Shown piece after piece: positions 40,949 through 51,236 of a DNA stretch of 64,000 bases. The position numbers were made by a program, and so were the translations under genes. The notes under the pieces were generated by a model that was not told the DNA's origin, did no database searches, and saw only the letters and a list, made by a program, of their open reading frames with translations. Position 1 is the first letter of the stretch. Each line of letters opens with the position of its first letter. Origin of the DNA: Arenibacter catalasegens (GTDB lineage Bacteria > Bacteroidota > Bacteroidia > Flavobacteriales > Flavobacteriaceae). The stretch spans positions 1 through 64,000 of the forward strand of contig NZ_PHQQ01000026.1 in NCBI RefSeq assembly GCF_002909235.1. Reading direction: 5' to 3'.

Positions 40949-42646
40949 TTATTGATTCATGGTCAACAAAAACTCTTCGTTGTTCTTGGTTTGCCTAAAT
41001 CTCTGTTCAATGAATTCCATAGCTTCTACAGGATTCATATCTGCCAAGTACTTTCTCATGATCCACATTCTTTGAATGGTGTTTTCATCCAATAAAAGAT
41101 CATCACGTCTTGTACTCGAAGATGTAAGGTCTATAGCAGGGAATATTCTACGATTGGATATTTTTCTATCCAATTGCAATTCCATATTACCTGTTCCTTT
41201 GAACTCTTCAAAGATTACTTCATCCATTTTAGAACCGGTTTCGGTAAGTGCAGTTGCAATAATAGTTAAGGAACCTCCGCCTTCAATATTACGTGCAGCA
41301 CCAAAGAAACGTTTTGGTTTGTGAAGTGCATTGGCATCCACACCACCACTCAATACCTTTCCTGAAGCTGGTTGTACCGTATTGTAGGCACGTGCCAGAC
41401 GAGTAATGGAATCCAATAGGATAACCACATCGTGTCCACATTCTACCAAACGTTTTGCTTTTTCCAAAACAATATTGGCAACCCGAACATGTTCTGTAGC
41501 TTCCTTGTCAAATGTAGAGGCAACAACCTCACCACGAACATTACGCTGCATGTCCGTAACTTCTTCTGGGCGTTCATCTATCAAAAGAATAATTTGGTAA
41601 ACTTCAGGATGATTGGCGGCAATACCATTGGCAATATCCTTTAAGAGCATCGTCTTACCAGTTTTAGGCTGGGAAACGATCATGCCCCTTTGTCCTTTTC
41701 CGATAGGGGAGAATAAATCTATTATTCTCGTGGAAATGGTACTTTGCCTTTCGGCAAGGTTAAATTTTTCTTGAGGGAATAATGGGGTTAAATGTTCAAA
41801 AGATACCCTGTCCCTAACAATTTGAGGGTCAATCCCGTTTATTTTATTCACTTTAATAAGCGGAAAATACTTTTCACCTTCTTTTGGCGGACGTACATTC
41901 CCAAGTACGGTATCCCCAGTTTTTAGTCCAAATAATCTTATTTGGGATTGGGATACATAAATATCATCTGGAGAAGAAAGGTAGTTGTAATCCGAAGATC
42001 TTAAAAATCCGTACCCATCCTGCATAATATCCAGAACACCTTCACTTTCAATAATACTGTCGAACTCAAATTCAGGTTCTTTGTATTTATTTTTCAGGTC
42101 CTTATCAAAATTACTGTTGATTTTGTCAACGCTACTTTTTTGATGGTGTGGATTTTTTTTATGCTGAGGTTTGTTAGGTTGTGGCGTATTCTGTTGTACT
42201 GCATTTTGTTGAGGCGCAGCCTTCTGAAACTCTTTTTTAGCCGGAACGGGTTTATTGTGCTGGCGAGGTTTTCTTTCGGGTTTGCTATCCTCTTTCTTGT
42301 CTTCTTTATTTTCCTCAACTGTCGCGGGTATTTCTTCCTGCGAGGTAGTTTTTTCTATTATTTCTATAGGTTTTGTCTCTGGTATGTTAACCACTGGAGA
42401 CTTCACGGTAGCTGGCTTAGATTTGTCACTAGCTATTCTAGACCTCTTGGGCTTGGAAGTGGTGCTGTCCTCTGTAGCTATCTCGGTTATTTCTTGGACA
42501 ATTTTGGGATTGGATGCTTGTACATCCAAAATTTGATATACCAAATCTAGCTTTTTTAAAGTTTTAAACTTGGCAACATTAAGGCCCTGGGCTATTTCCT
42601 GAAGCTCAGGAAGCTTTTTTGATTTTAAATCTGAAATCTCAAACAT
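40949..42646 (-). CDS. rho: Transcription termination factor Rho with Bacteroidota-type insertion
   Basis: A 565-residue Rho. Residues 1-45 are the N-terminal helical Rho_N domain ([20 protein letters not shown]); residues about 55-185 are a low-complexity insertion rich in Lys, Pro, Gln and Glu ([36 protein letters not shown]), which is typical of Bacteroidota and may add RNA affinity. The RNA-binding cold-shock domain follows ([31 protein letters not shown]), then the ATPase core with Walker A (SQPKTGKT, about 330) and [13 protein letters not shown] (about 415). Single-gene unit with its own terminator. Confidence 0.97.
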   Translation of the reverse strand: MFEISDLKSKKLPELQEIAQGLNVAKFKTLKKLDLVYQILDVQASNPKIVQEITEIATEDSTTSKPKRSRIASDKSKPATVKSPVVNIPETKPIEIIEKTTSQEEIPATVEENKEDKKEDSKPERKPRQHNKPVPAKKEFQKAAPQQNAVQQNTPQPNKPQHKKNPHHQKSSVDKINSNFDKDLKNKYKEPEFEFDSIIESEGVLDIMQDGYGFLRSSDYNYLSSPDDIYVSQSQIRLFGLKTGDTVLGNVRPPKEGEKYFPLIKVNKINGIDPQIVRDRVSFEHLTPLFPQEKFNLAERQSTISTRIIDLFSPIGKGQRGMIVSQPKTGKTMLLKDIANGIAANHPEVYQIILLIDERPEEVTDMQRNVRGEVVASTFDKEATEHVRVANIVLEKAKRLVECGHDVVILLDSITRLARAYNTVQPASGKVLSGGVDANALHKPKRFFGAARNIEGGGSLTIIATALTETGSKMDEVIFEEFKGTGNMELQLDRKISNRRIFPAIDLTSSSTRRDDLLLDENTIQRMWIMRKYLADMNPVEAMEFIEQRFRQTKNNEEFLLTMNQ

Positions 42647-42842
42647 TAAGTTTTGAATAAATTATACTTATTACGAAAATATGAAGTGTATGTTGTTCTT
42701 GTTATGGATAAAAAAGAGAATGAAATCCCCTGTTGGTAAGTAATCTGACTTATAACGTAGCAATATTACAAATTATTTTCAATATTTAGGTGATAATTTT
42801 TAAAAAGACGCTTATTTTTGCTTCTCAATTGTATTTAAAAGC

Positions 42843-43253
42843 ATGATTCAAAGAATTCAGACACTTTATTTAATCGTAGTTATACTATTAGGGGCGGTTG
42901 TACCGTTTTTTATGAATCTATGGTCTGATGCTGCTGGAAAAGAAATATTCGCTGAAAACGAGGTTTTCGTTTCCATTGCTTTTTATATTGTTGCAGTTCT
43001 TGGACTGGTAGCTATAGTTTTATTTAAGAATAGACAAAATCAATTTGTAGTAAACAGGTTGAATATGATATTGAATCTTTTTTTACTAGGATTTTTCGTT
43101 TACCGATCACTAAACTTATCCGGAGAAACTATTGTTTCTGAGAAGGGTATTGGGATGCTGATTCCTGTATTTTCTATCGTTTTTTTAGTCCTGGCCAACA
43201 GGGCAATAAAAAAGGATGAAGATCTTGTAAAATCTGTGGATCGTTTACGTTAA
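42843..43253 (+). CDS. DUF4293-family membrane protein
   Basis: The 136-residue protein has four membrane helices and starts MIQRIQTLYL, the conserved DUF4293 N-terminus. The family is restricted to Bacteroidota and of unknown function; it is found next to rho in many genomes, as here (divergent). ATG 42843 is preceded by an AT-rich promoter region, and a strong terminator follows. Confidence 0.92.
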   Translation: MIQRIQTLYLIVVILLGAVVPFFMNLWSDAAGKEIFAENEVFVSIAFYIVAVLGLVAIVLFKNRQNQFVVNRLNMILNLFLLGFFVYRSLNLSGETIVSEKGIGMLIPVFSIVFLVLANRAIKKDEDLVKSVDRLR

Positions 43254-43282
43254 ACCTAACATCTTAGTAGTATTAGTGCGTG

Positions 43283-43308
43283 AACCCGGGGTAGTGCCCG
43301 GGTTTTTT
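43283..43308 (+). terminator. Terminator of the DUF4293 gene
   Basis: AACCCGGG (43283-43290) and CCCGGGTT (43297-43304) form an eight-base GC-rich stem with a six-base loop, followed by a T run to 43308. It is 30 bases after the stop codon. Confidence 0.92.
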
Positions 43309-43431
43309 ATTGGTGAATATCTGTTTTAAAAAGTTGCCTTGCCACGAATTTAAAGCAGTTGGATGAACTAATTCCGCTTTTTCTGCGGGATATAATGTTT
43401 AATTCTTTAGGGTCATAGAGCCCCCTAGTAA

Positions 43432-43929
43432 TTATCCTCTTTTCCCTAGCTCAATGATTTCCAAATCCTTAATGTTCTCTTGGTCTATAGCAAACCGCAA
43501 CATAGTCCGTATTTGATGAAAACCGTGTATACCACAAGCACCTGGGTTCATATGTAGAAGATTTAACTTTTTGTCCCACATTACCTTTAGGATATGTGAG
43601 TGTCCGGAGATAAAGAGCTTAGGGGGATTTTTTTTTATCTCCTCTCTAATCCGTACATTATATTTATTGGGATATCCTCCAATATGGGTTATCCAGACAT
43701 CAACATCCTCACATTTGAATCTGTTGTCCAAAGGGTATTCCAATTGGATCTTATGATCATCAATATTTCCGTAGACTCCTTTTACCGGCTTTATTTTTTG
43801 TAGGGTATCCATTACCTCAAAATTGCCAATGTCCCCTGCATGCCAAACTTCATCTGCTGCCTTGGCGTATTTTAGGATTTTTTCGTCCATATGGCCATGG
43901 GTATCGGATAGCAAGAGTATTTTTTTCAT
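43432..43929 (-). CDS. YfcE/MJ0936-type metallophosphoesterase
   Basis: The 165-residue protein has all the motifs of the calcineurin-like family: DTHGH at about 9-13, HAGDIGN at about 30-36, GNIDDH at about 54-59, THIGG at about 81-85 and GHSHI at about 108-112. These enzymes are phosphodiesterases that need two metal ions; the physiological substrate here is unknown. Cytoplasmic. It is divergent from truA. Confidence 0.93.
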   Translation of the reverse strand: MKKILLLSDTHGHMDEKILKYAKAADEVWHAGDIGNFEVMDTLQKIKPVKGVYGNIDDHKIQLEYPLDNRFKCEDVDVWITHIGGYPNKYNVRIREEIKKNPPKLFISGHSHILKVMWDKKLNLLHMNPGACGIHGFHQIRTMLRFAIDQENIKDLEIIELGKRG

Positions 43930-44116
43930 AAGGCACTGTAGAAAATTAAGGCTGGTTGAATGCTAGGTTTAATTATTGGGATTGTTAAACTGGTCTAGCC
44001 AAAAACATAATTACATGTGTGCAAAACTACAATTTCATCTTGGTAAAACATTTTCACAAGCTGTTTTTCTCCATCAGAACAAGTATCTTTGCCAATTACA
44101 AAACTAAAGCATTCAT

Positions 44117-44869
44117 TTGAGATATTTCGTTCAATTTTCTTATAAAGGCAAGGCATATCACGGTTGGCAAAAGCAACCCAATGCGATAACCGTTCAGGAG
44201 GTTTTGGAACATGCCTTTTCCTTGATCTTGCAGGAACCTGTGTCCTTGACGGGGGCGGGGAGGACGGACTCAGGGGTCCATGCCAAGGTAATGTTCGCAC
44301 ATTTTGATGTTAAAGAACTTTTTAACAGTACAGAATTACTTTACCGTTTAAACGCTTTTCTGCCTGAAGATATCGCTGTAATAGCAATTGTTAAGGTTCC
44401 TGAAGACGCACATGCACGCTTTGATGCTTTGGAACGTATATACGAATACTGGGTAGAACAAGATAAGAATCCGTTTTTGGCGGATGAGGCCTATTATGTG
44501 AAATATCCGTTAAATATAGAGCAGATGAACCAAGCGGCTGCTATTTTAGTGGAACATAAGGATTTTGAATGTTTTTCAAAGTCCCATACCGATGTAAAAA
44601 CCTATCTATGCGATGTTAGAAAGGCCTTATGGGTAAAAGAGGGTAGCAAGTTGATTTTTACCATTAGCGCCGATAGATTTTTGCGCAATATGGTACGTGC
44701 TATTGTTGGGACTCTTTTAGATGTTGGTATGGGTAAATCTTCCCTGACGGACATAGAGTCTATTCTGGCCAGTAAGGATAGGTGCAATGCTGGGGTATCG
44801 GTGCCCGCAAAAGGATTATATTTGACAGCGATAAAATATCCAAAAAATATTATTGATCACAATGGATAA
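44117..44869 (+). CDS. truA: tRNA pseudouridine(38-40) synthase
   Basis: The 250-residue enzyme has the TruA signature with catalytic D51 in GAGRTDSGVHA, the C-terminal FLRNMVRAIVG motif (about 195) and the FSKSHTDVKTYLC-type insert. It converts uridine to pseudouridine at positions 38-40 of tRNA anticodon stem-loops. Its stop overlaps the start of the ABC exporter gene by eight bases, so the two are translationally coupled. Confidence 0.96.
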   Translation: MRYFVQFSYKGKAYHGWQKQPNAITVQEVLEHAFSLILQEPVSLTGAGRTDSGVHAKVMFAHFDVKELFNSTELLYRLNAFLPEDIAVIAIVKVPEDAHARFDALERIYEYWVEQDKNPFLADEAYYVKYPLNIEQMNQAAAILVEHKDFECFSKSHTDVKTYLCDVRKALWVKEGSKLIFTISADRFLRNMVRAIVGTLLDVGMGKSSLTDIESILASKDRCNAGVSVPAKGLYLTAIKYPKNIIDHNG

Positions 44870-46628
44870 GGATACAGGAAAAGCATTTGATTATAGATTG
44901 TTTAAGCGTTTGCTCAGACATGTTAGACCATATAAATTAACCTTTTACGGTGTTGCCGTAGCGGCGATCCTACTATCTGGTTTTGCTGTGCTTACCCCTA
45001 TTTTGGTGGGTGAGATCGTGGATAGCGCCATTACCGACAAGGATGGTCAAAAATTATTGACCTTGACCCTTGCCATGGTAGGTGTTTTATTAGGGGAAGT
45101 TTTAAGTCAGTTATATTTTAATTATTATGCCAACTGGCTGGGGGAATCGGTTATTAAGGATATTCGTATAAAGTTGTTTAATCACCTTATGGGGTTTAAG
45201 ATGAAGTATTACGACAATTCTTCCATAGGACTATTGGTCACACGTGCTGTGACCGATATGCAAAGAATTGGAGAGATTTTTAGTGAAGGATTCTTTGTAA
45301 TTGTATCCGACCTACTAAAGATGTTGGTGGTAGCCATAGTAATGCTCGTTGCTAATTGGAAGCTATCCTTAATCGTATTTGCAGTTCTACCCATTATCCT
45401 GTATGCTACAAGATTGTTTCAAAAAGCGATGAAGGTGGCTTTTATTGAGGTTAGGACACAGGTTTCCAATCTAAATTCATTTGTACAGGAACGTATTACC
45501 GGGATGAAAATAGTACAGCTTTTTACAAGAGAGGAAATAGAAAAGGAAAAATTTAGGGAAATTAATGAGAAACACCAAAATGCATGGTTAAAAACAGTGT
45601 GGTACAACTCCATCTTTTTTCCTGTCGCTGAAATCGTTTCATCCATTACGGTAGGTTTGATTGTTTGGTACGGTGGATTGCAGAATGTTGCCAGTATTAA
45701 CCAAGAGGAATACGGGACCATTTTCATGTTTATATTGCTATCCAGTATGTTGTTCCGGCCACTGCGTCAAATAGCGGATAAGTTTAATACCCTACAAATG
45801 GGGATGGTAGCTGCCAATAGGGTATTTAAAATTTTGGATACGGACAGTAACATTCAAGATATAGGAACTATAGATAAGGAAAGTATAAAAGGGGATATTG
45901 AATTTAACAACGTGCGTTTCGGTTATTTGGAAAATGAAGAAGTGCTGCACGGAATTTCCTTTAAAGTTAAGGCGGGAGAGACAATTGCCATAGTAGGGGC
46001 AACAGGTGCGGGAAAATCCACTATAATTAATTTATTAAATCGTTTCTACGAAATTAATTCTGGTGCTATTTTAATCGATGGAATCAATATAACAGACTAC
46101 AAATTAAACTCTTTAAGATCTAAAATTGCCGTGGTGTTGCAGGATGTATTCCTATTTGCCGATACCATTGCCAATAATATTTCTCTTAAGAATGATGCTA
46201 TAACTATAGAGCTTATGGAGCAGGCTGCAAAGCAGATAGGGGTTCATGAGTTTATTTCCAGTCTTCCTGGGGGTTATACCTACAATATTAAGGAAAGAGG
46301 GACTATGCTTTCTAGTGGTCAGCGTCAGTTGATAGCTTTTTTAAGGGCATATGTAAGTAATCCCAGCATTCTGGTTTTGGATGAGGCTACTTCCTCAGTA
46401 GATACCTATTCCGAACAGTTGATACAACGCGCCACAGAAAAAATTACCGAGGGGCGTACTTCCATTATTATCGCCCATCGTTTGGCAACGATTAAAAAGG
46501 CCGATAAAATATTGGTAATGCAGGACGGATTAATCGTGGAGACAGGAACACATAAAGAGCTATTAAAGCAAAAAGGGTACTACCAAAATCTGTATGAAGC
46601 GCAATTTTTAGCAGAAGAGGTGGCGTAA
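44862..46628 (+). CDS. MsbA-like ABC exporter (permease-ATPase half transporter)
   Basis: I start at ATG 44862 (588 aa); the frame also opens nine bases earlier with TTG. Residues 1-335 form the six-helix membrane domain, residues 345-588 the ATPase: Walker A GATGAGKST (about 383), Q-loop VVLQDVFLF, signature LSSGQRQL (about 480), Walker B ILVLDEATSSVD, and switch His in IIIAHRLATI. Type IV exporters of this group flip lipids or export drugs and peptides. It overlaps truA by eight bases, an arrangement conserved in many Bacteroidota. Substrate not determined. Confidence 0.92.
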   Translation: MDKDTGKAFDYRLFKRLLRHVRPYKLTFYGVAVAAILLSGFAVLTPILVGEIVDSAITDKDGQKLLTLTLAMVGVLLGEVLSQLYFNYYANWLGESVIKDIRIKLFNHLMGFKMKYYDNSSIGLLVTRAVTDMQRIGEIFSEGFFVIVSDLLKMLVVAIVMLVANWKLSLIVFAVLPIILYATRLFQKAMKVAFIEVRTQVSNLNSFVQERITGMKIVQLFTREEIEKEKFREINEKHQNAWLKTVWYNSIFFPVAEIVSSITVGLIVWYGGLQNVASINQEEYGTIFMFILLSSMLFRPLRQIADKFNTLQMGMVAANRVFKILDTDSNIQDIGTIDKESIKGDIEFNNVRFGYLENEEVLHGISFKVKAGETIAIVGATGAGKSTIINLLNRFYEINSGAILIDGINITDYKLNSLRSKIAVVLQDVFLFADTIANNISLKNDAITIELMEQAAKQIGVHEFISSLPGGYTYNIKERGTMLSSGQRQLIAFLRAYVSNPSILVLDEATSSVDTYSEQLIQRATEKITEGRTSIIIAHRLATIKKADKILVMQDGLIVETGTHKELLKQKGYYQNLYEAQFLAEEVA

Positions 46629-46650
46629 GTTTAGAATATCTGGTAAGGGA

Positions 46651-47436
46651 TTAGTGCAGATCCGATTTTATTAAATTGCCCAGTTCCGTTAAATCTTTAA
46701 AAAGTACAAATTCCCCATTTTTAATATAGGAGATAATACCGGTTTCCTCGCTCACAATAATGGATAGGGAATCGGTCTTTTCGGTAATGCCAACGGCAGC
46801 CCTATGCCTTAATCCAAAACGCAACGGTATGGAACGTTCATTAGAAACTGGAAGAATTACCCGTGTAGCTACTATAAAATTATCTTCAATAACTATAGCG
46901 CCATCATGTAAGGGGCTATTCTTATAAAAAATACTTTCAAGGATTGGCTGGGTGATTTCTATATACATCTTATCACCGCTAGACTTTACGAAGTCCAAGG
47001 AATTATTTCTTGCAATAACAATAAGAGCACCCGTTTTGGTGCTTCCCATTCTTTCACATGCTGCTATAATTGCATCTACATTAGTGCCTATGGTTAGTCC
47101 GTCTTCTTTTAGAAATTTAAAGTGTTTTAGAAAGTTGCGTTTGGAAGCAAAATTGGTAGATCCTACCATTAACAAAAATTTTCTAATTTCCTGTTGGAAA
47201 ACAATGATAAGGGCAATTAGTCCCACTTGCATAAAACCACCTACCATACTACTTATCATTTTCATATCCAGGACTTCGGTCAACTTCCAAAATGCCCAAA
47301 CAATGACAATACCAATAAAAATATTAATGGCCACTGTTCCGCGCACCAATTGGTATACATAATACAGGAGTACAGCCACCAAAAAGATGTCTATGATATC
47401 CGTAACACTAAAATCTAAGAAGTTTAAAAAATCCAA
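46651..47436 (-). CDS. cdaA: Diadenylate cyclase CdaA (c-di-AMP synthase)
   Basis: A 261-residue protein with three N-terminal membrane helices (about 15-80) and a DAC/DisA_N domain (about 95-250). The catalytic DGA motif (SPLHDGAIVI, about 176-185) and the RHR motif (GLRHRAAVGI, about 210-219) are both intact. The enzyme makes c-di-AMP from two ATP and controls potassium and osmolyte balance. It is next to folP on the same strand (113-base gap), a neighbourhood seen in many Bacteroidota, and convergent with the ABC exporter gene. Confidence 0.96.
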   Translation of the reverse strand: MDFLNFLDFSVTDIIDIFLVAVLLYYVYQLVRGTVAINIFIGIVIVWAFWKLTEVLDMKMISSMVGGFMQVGLIALIIVFQQEIRKFLLMVGSTNFASKRNFLKHFKFLKEDGLTIGTNVDAIIAACERMGSTKTGALIVIARNNSLDFVKSSGDKMYIEITQPILESIFYKNSPLHDGAIVIEDNFIVATRVILPVSNERSIPLRFGLRHRAAVGITEKTDSLSIIVSEETGIISYIKNGEFVLFKDLTELGNLIKSDLH

Positions 47437-47549
47437 TCCTGTGGTTTTGGTAAAAATAGGAAATAAGCTATAACCGCATATTAATTTATAAAAAATGTTT
47501 TAGTCCAATTTTAAACAAATTTCCTTTTGATCAATAATTCAATTATTTC

Positions 47550-48386
47550 TTAAAGCGTATGGGGTGCATTAATGGCTTTATATATTCGAATGCACTCCAT
47601 TGCTTCCTTAACATCATGAACCCTCAGTATATGTGAGCCATTAGTCAATACATACATATGTAAGGCCGTGCTTCCGTTCAAGGCATTTGAAGCAGTGGTA
47701 TCCAGTAATTTGTAAATCATGGACTTTCTACTGATACCAGTCAATATGGGTAGTTCCAGGGAGTGCAATAAATTAATTTTTTTTAGAATTTCATAGTTCT
47801 GTGCCAAGGTTTTTGCGAAACCAAAGCCGGGGTCAACAATAATATCGTTAATGCCGAAGGTCCTTGCCAAGGCTACTTTTTCGGAAAAATAATAAAGTAT
47901 ATCTCCCAGAAGGTCTCTATAATTGGTTTTATCCTGCATGTTACTGGGGATACCTTTCATATGCATCATAATATACGGTGCGCGGTGCTGCCCAACTATG
48001 GATAACATATTCAAATCTAGATTTCCCGCGGATATATCGTTGATTATAGCAGCCCCAAGGGTAAGACATTCATCGGCAACCCTGCTTCTAAAGGTGTCTA
48101 TAGATAAAAGGATGTCGGGGAAGGTCTTGAGCAATAGTTTTACAATCGGAATAATTCTTGTCAACTCTTCTTCCTCATCTACATGGTCTGCACCTGGTCT
48201 TGAACTATAAGCTCCAACATCTATAAAGGTTGCGCCATTGTCCAACATGGTATTTACTTGGGCGATAATGTCGGTTTCACTCTTATATTTGCCACCATCA
48301 TAAAACGAATCAGGAGTTATATTGAGTATGCCCATGACTCTTGGGGTACTTAAATCCAATAAATTTCCTTTACAGTTAATAGTCAT
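47550..48386 (-). CDS. folP: Dihydropteroate synthase
   Basis: The 278-residue TIM-barrel enzyme has the pterin-site signature VMGILNITPDSFYDGGKY (about 17-34), the second signature FIDVGAYSSRPGA (about 54-66), and DINDISAGNLD- and DPGFGFAKT-type segments. It condenses dihydropterin pyrophosphate with p-aminobenzoate in folate synthesis. The divergent gene encodes the DUF1599 protein, with a 108-base intergenic region. Confidence 0.96.
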   Translation of the reverse strand: MTINCKGNLLDLSTPRVMGILNITPDSFYDGGKYKSETDIIAQVNTMLDNGATFIDVGAYSSRPGADHVDEEEELTRIIPIVKLLLKTFPDILLSIDTFRSRVADECLTLGAAIINDISAGNLDLNMLSIVGQHRAPYIMMHMKGIPSNMQDKTNYRDLLGDILYYFSEKVALARTFGINDIIVDPGFGFAKTLAQNYEILKKINLLHSLELPILTGISRKSMIYKLLDTTASNALNGSTALHMYVLTNGSHILRVHDVKEAMECIRIYKAINAPHTL

Positions 48387-48494
48387 GATTTTTATAAGAT
48401 AAAAGGTCGTAAAACTTTGGGAATTTAAGTTTAAACCTCGATTTTTGAATAGTTTAAAATTTTAAGCGAAATTTACACAAATTAGAAAGATTAA

Positions 48495-49043
48495 ATGCAT
48501 AATACTTCCGAGCAATACAATGCCGTCATTAAAATTTGTAGGGACCTTTTCCTGAAAAAAATGCAAGATTACGGCAGTGCATGGCGAATTTTAAGGCTTC
48601 CATCACTTACTGATCAGATATATATTAAGGCACAGCGCATAAGAAGTTTGCAGGAAAATGAGGTACGCAAGATAGATGAGGATGAGATTTCTGAATTTAT
48701 CGGAATTATTAATTATTCCATTATGGCCTTGATACAAATCGAAAAAGGCATTGTTGATCAACCAGATCTTTCTCCTTCCGATGCGGTGGCCTTGTTTGAT
48801 AGGCATATTTCCATTACCAAAACCTTGATGGAAAACAAGAACCATGACTACGGGGAAGCTTGGAGGGAGATGAGGGTAAGTTCGCTAACAGATTTGATTT
48901 TGCAAAAGTTGTTGCGCGTTAAGCAGATAGAGGATAATAAAGGGAAAACATTGGTCAGTGAAGGGATAGACGCCAACTATCAAGATATGATCAACTATGC
49001 CGTATTTGCAATGATACATTTAGGAAAAGAAACAGAATCCTAG
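48495..49043 (+). CDS. DUF1599-family nucleotide-pyrophosphohydrolase-like protein
   Basis: A 182-residue all-helical protein with two tandem copies of one motif: KKMQDYGSAWRILRLPSLTDQI near residue 21 (split as KKMQDYGSAWRILR and PSLTDQI) and NKNHDYGEAWREMRVSSLTDLI near residue 116 (NKNHDYGEAWREM). This duplication is the hallmark of DUF1599, a Bacteroidota family related in style to MazG-like NTP pyrophosphatases. The function is unknown. It opens a plus-strand run that continues with the DoxX-like gene, tpiA and prmA. Confidence 0.9.
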   Translation: MHNTSEQYNAVIKICRDLFLKKMQDYGSAWRILRLPSLTDQIYIKAQRIRSLQENEVRKIDEDEISEFIGIINYSIMALIQIEKGIVDQPDLSPSDAVALFDRHISITKTLMENKNHDYGEAWREMRVSSLTDLILQKLLRVKQIEDNKGKTLVSEGIDANYQDMINYAVFAMIHLGKETES

Positions 49044-49167
49044 AATTCCATTTTAATATATTGGAAACTGAACGGTGTGTTAACATGAAATTTATTTATT
49101 TAAGAAAAGGATAAAATTTCAAGTCCAATTTGGATTTGGATTCACAAATAGAGAATTGAATTAGAAT

Positions 49168-50265
49168 ATGAAATATATAGTGGCATTGTGCCGAATTATA
49201 GTCGGCTTTTTATTTATTATCAGTGGGTTAATTAAATTAAATGATCCAGTTGGATTTTCCTTTAAACTGGAGGAATATTTTAGTCCTGGAGTCCTTGATT
49301 TGGGTTTTTTGATGCCCTATGCCTTGGGGATTTCTATTTTTGTTGTAATACTGGAGGTATTGCTGGGCGTTATGCTTTTAATAGGTTTTCGAGTTAAATT
49401 TACACTATGGAGTCTACTTTTGATGATTGTGTTTTTCACCTTCCTTACCTTTTATTCTGCCTATTTCAATAAAGTTACCGATTGTGGTTGTTTTGGCGAT
49501 GCAATAAAATTAACACCTTGGGAATCCTTTACCAAGGATATAATTTTATTGGCGCTTATCATAATACTATTTTTGGGGGCAAAATTTATTAAATCCCCTT
49601 TCGGGGATAAAGGCCAAAGACTTATTGTTGGTGTTGGTTTATTGGTTAGTACTATCTTTGCCTATTATGTACTTAAACACTTACCGGTAATAGATTTTAG
49701 GCCCTATAAAATTGGAGCCAATATAGAAGAAGGCATGAGCGTTCCTGAAAATGCACCGGTTGCCATTTTCGATTATAGTTGGAAGTTTAGTGTAGACGGA
49801 GAAGAAAAAGTAGTGGTGACCAATGGAGATTACCCAACTGTAGATGGCGAGTTTATAGGTGTGGATACTAAGGAAATTCAAAAGGGATACGAGCCCCCCA
49901 TACATGATTTTGCCATTGAGCGGGAGGGGGAAGATTTTACGGCTTCCATGTTACAAGAGCCTAAATTGGTCATGGTGATTGCCTATGATCTGGCAAAGAG
50001 CCAATACAGTGTTTTTAGTGAAGTAAAAACGGTTACGGATAAGGCAATAAAAAACGGGTATAAGGTTATTGGAATGTCCGCTTCCGGTCCGGAGTATACC
50101 CAAAAAATGAAAAAGGAATATCAATTGGGTTTCGATTTTTATTTTACGGATGAAACCACATTGAAAACGATCGTACGGTCCAATCCGGGCGTCTTGGTTT
50201 TAGAGAATGGTACAATCATCCAAAAAGTACATTACAATGACTTGGAGGATTTAAAGTTTGAATAG
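49168..50265 (+). CDS. BT_3928-type DoxX-like membrane protein
   Basis: A 365-residue protein with an N-terminal DoxX/MauE-like domain (four to five helices, about 1-170; RIIVGFLFIISGLIKLNDP at the start and the cysteine motif TDCGCFGDAIKLTPWESF near 104-121). The C-terminal part (about 190-365) is a soluble domain resembling a thioredoxin-like fold without a CxxC. The Bacteroidota family (BT_3928) is well conserved between the DUF1599 and tpiA genes, as here. The CGCFG motif suggests redox or thiol handling. Function unproven. Confidence 0.87.
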   Translation: MKYIVALCRIIVGFLFIISGLIKLNDPVGFSFKLEEYFSPGVLDLGFLMPYALGISIFVVILEVLLGVMLLIGFRVKFTLWSLLLMIVFFTFLTFYSAYFNKVTDCGCFGDAIKLTPWESFTKDIILLALIIILFLGAKFIKSPFGDKGQRLIVGVGLLVSTIFAYYVLKHLPVIDFRPYKIGANIEEGMSVPENAPVAIFDYSWKFSVDGEEKVVVTNGDYPTVDGEFIGVDTKEIQKGYEPPIHDFAIEREGEDFTASMLQEPKLVMVIAYDLAKSQYSVFSEVKTVTDKAIKNGYKVIGMSASGPEYTQKMKKEYQLGFDFYFTDETTLKTIVRSNPGVLVLENGTIIQKVHYNDLEDLKFE

Positions 50266-50344
50266 TTGGAATAGGCATTTGTCTGAAAATAAAAGGCAGA
50301 AGACCTTGATTAAGGAAAAGAGAACAATATAAATTAGATTTAAA

Positions 50345-51097
50345 ATGAGAAGTAAAATAGTTGCAGGAAATTGGAAAATGAACAAGAATTTAGGGGAAAC
50401 GGAAGTGTTGTTGGCAGAACTTTCCGCTAAACTTCCGGATACTAAGGCAGAAGTAATGGTGGCACCAACTTTTGTGAATTTGTCCGCAGCAGTCGACAAC
50501 TTGAAATCGTCCTCCATCGAGGTTATTGCCCAGAACATGCATTTTGCTGAAAATGGAGCTTATACCGGTGAAATTTCGGCCAATATGCTTTTGAGTATTG
50601 GTATAGAGACCGTTATTATTGGGCATTCTGAAAGAAGGGCCTATTTTGGGGAGACGGATGAAATTTTATCTAAAAAGGTAGTAGCTGCCTTGGCAAATAA
50701 CATGAGGGTAATGTTTTGCTTTGGGGAGGAATTGGAAGATCGTAAGTCTGGAAATCATTTTAAAGTAGTGGAAAGCCAATTAAAAAATGCGCTATTGTCT
50801 TTGGATGCTTCTAGCTGGAATAAAATTATATTGGCCTATGAGCCTGTTTGGGCAATAGGCACGGGAGAAACTGCTTCCCCGGAACAAGCACAGGAAATGC
50901 ATGCGTTTATTCGTAATACAATAACCAATGCCTATGACGCAGGCATAGCTAATAATGTTTCCATACTTTACGGAGGTAGTGTAAAACCTAACAATGCCGT
51001 TGAGATTTTCTCTAAACCGGATGTAGACGGTGGTCTAATAGGGGGAGCCGCTTTAGTTGCTGATGACTTTATTGCTATAATTAAAGCATTAGCGTAA
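50345..51097 (+). CDS. tpiA: Triosephosphate isomerase
   Basis: The 250-residue enzyme has N9 and K11 in GNWKMNK, the catalytic His in VIIGHSERR (about 96), the catalytic Glu in AYEPVWAIGTG (about 168) and the phosphate-binding YGGSVKP and GGLIGGAAL loops. It interconverts dihydroxyacetone phosphate and glyceraldehyde 3-phosphate. It is 79 bases after the DoxX-like gene and is closed by a terminator. Confidence 0.98.
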   Translation: MRSKIVAGNWKMNKNLGETEVLLAELSAKLPDTKAEVMVAPTFVNLSAAVDNLKSSSIEVIAQNMHFAENGAYTGEISANMLLSIGIETVIIGHSERRAYFGETDEILSKKVVAALANNMRVMFCFGEELEDRKSGNHFKVVESQLKNALLSLDASSWNKIILAYEPVWAIGTGETASPEQAQEMHAFIRNTITNAYDAGIANNVSILYGGSVKPNNAVEIFSKPDVDGGLIGGAALVADDFIAIIKALA

Positions 51098-51171
51098 AGA
51101 AAAATACATTATATCAAGTTCTGTTGAAAATCACTTTTTTGAGGTTTTTGTACATTAAAATAATTTAAAAG

Positions 51172-51199
51172 ACCCGTTGATAATTCAACGGGTTCTTTT
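51172..51199 (+). terminator. Terminator of tpiA
   Basis: ACCCGTTGA (51172-51180) and TCAACGGGT (51185-51193) form a nine-base perfect stem with a four-base loop, followed by TCTTTT. It is 75 bases after the tpiA stop and 38 bases before prmA. Confidence 0.9.
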
Positions 51200-51236
51200 C
51201 CTCTAATAGGGTATCCAACTAGCTAATTTTAATAAA

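Noticed and set aside
42140-42550. 136-codon plus-strand frame in rho
   Set aside because: Antisense of the low-complexity Rho insertion.
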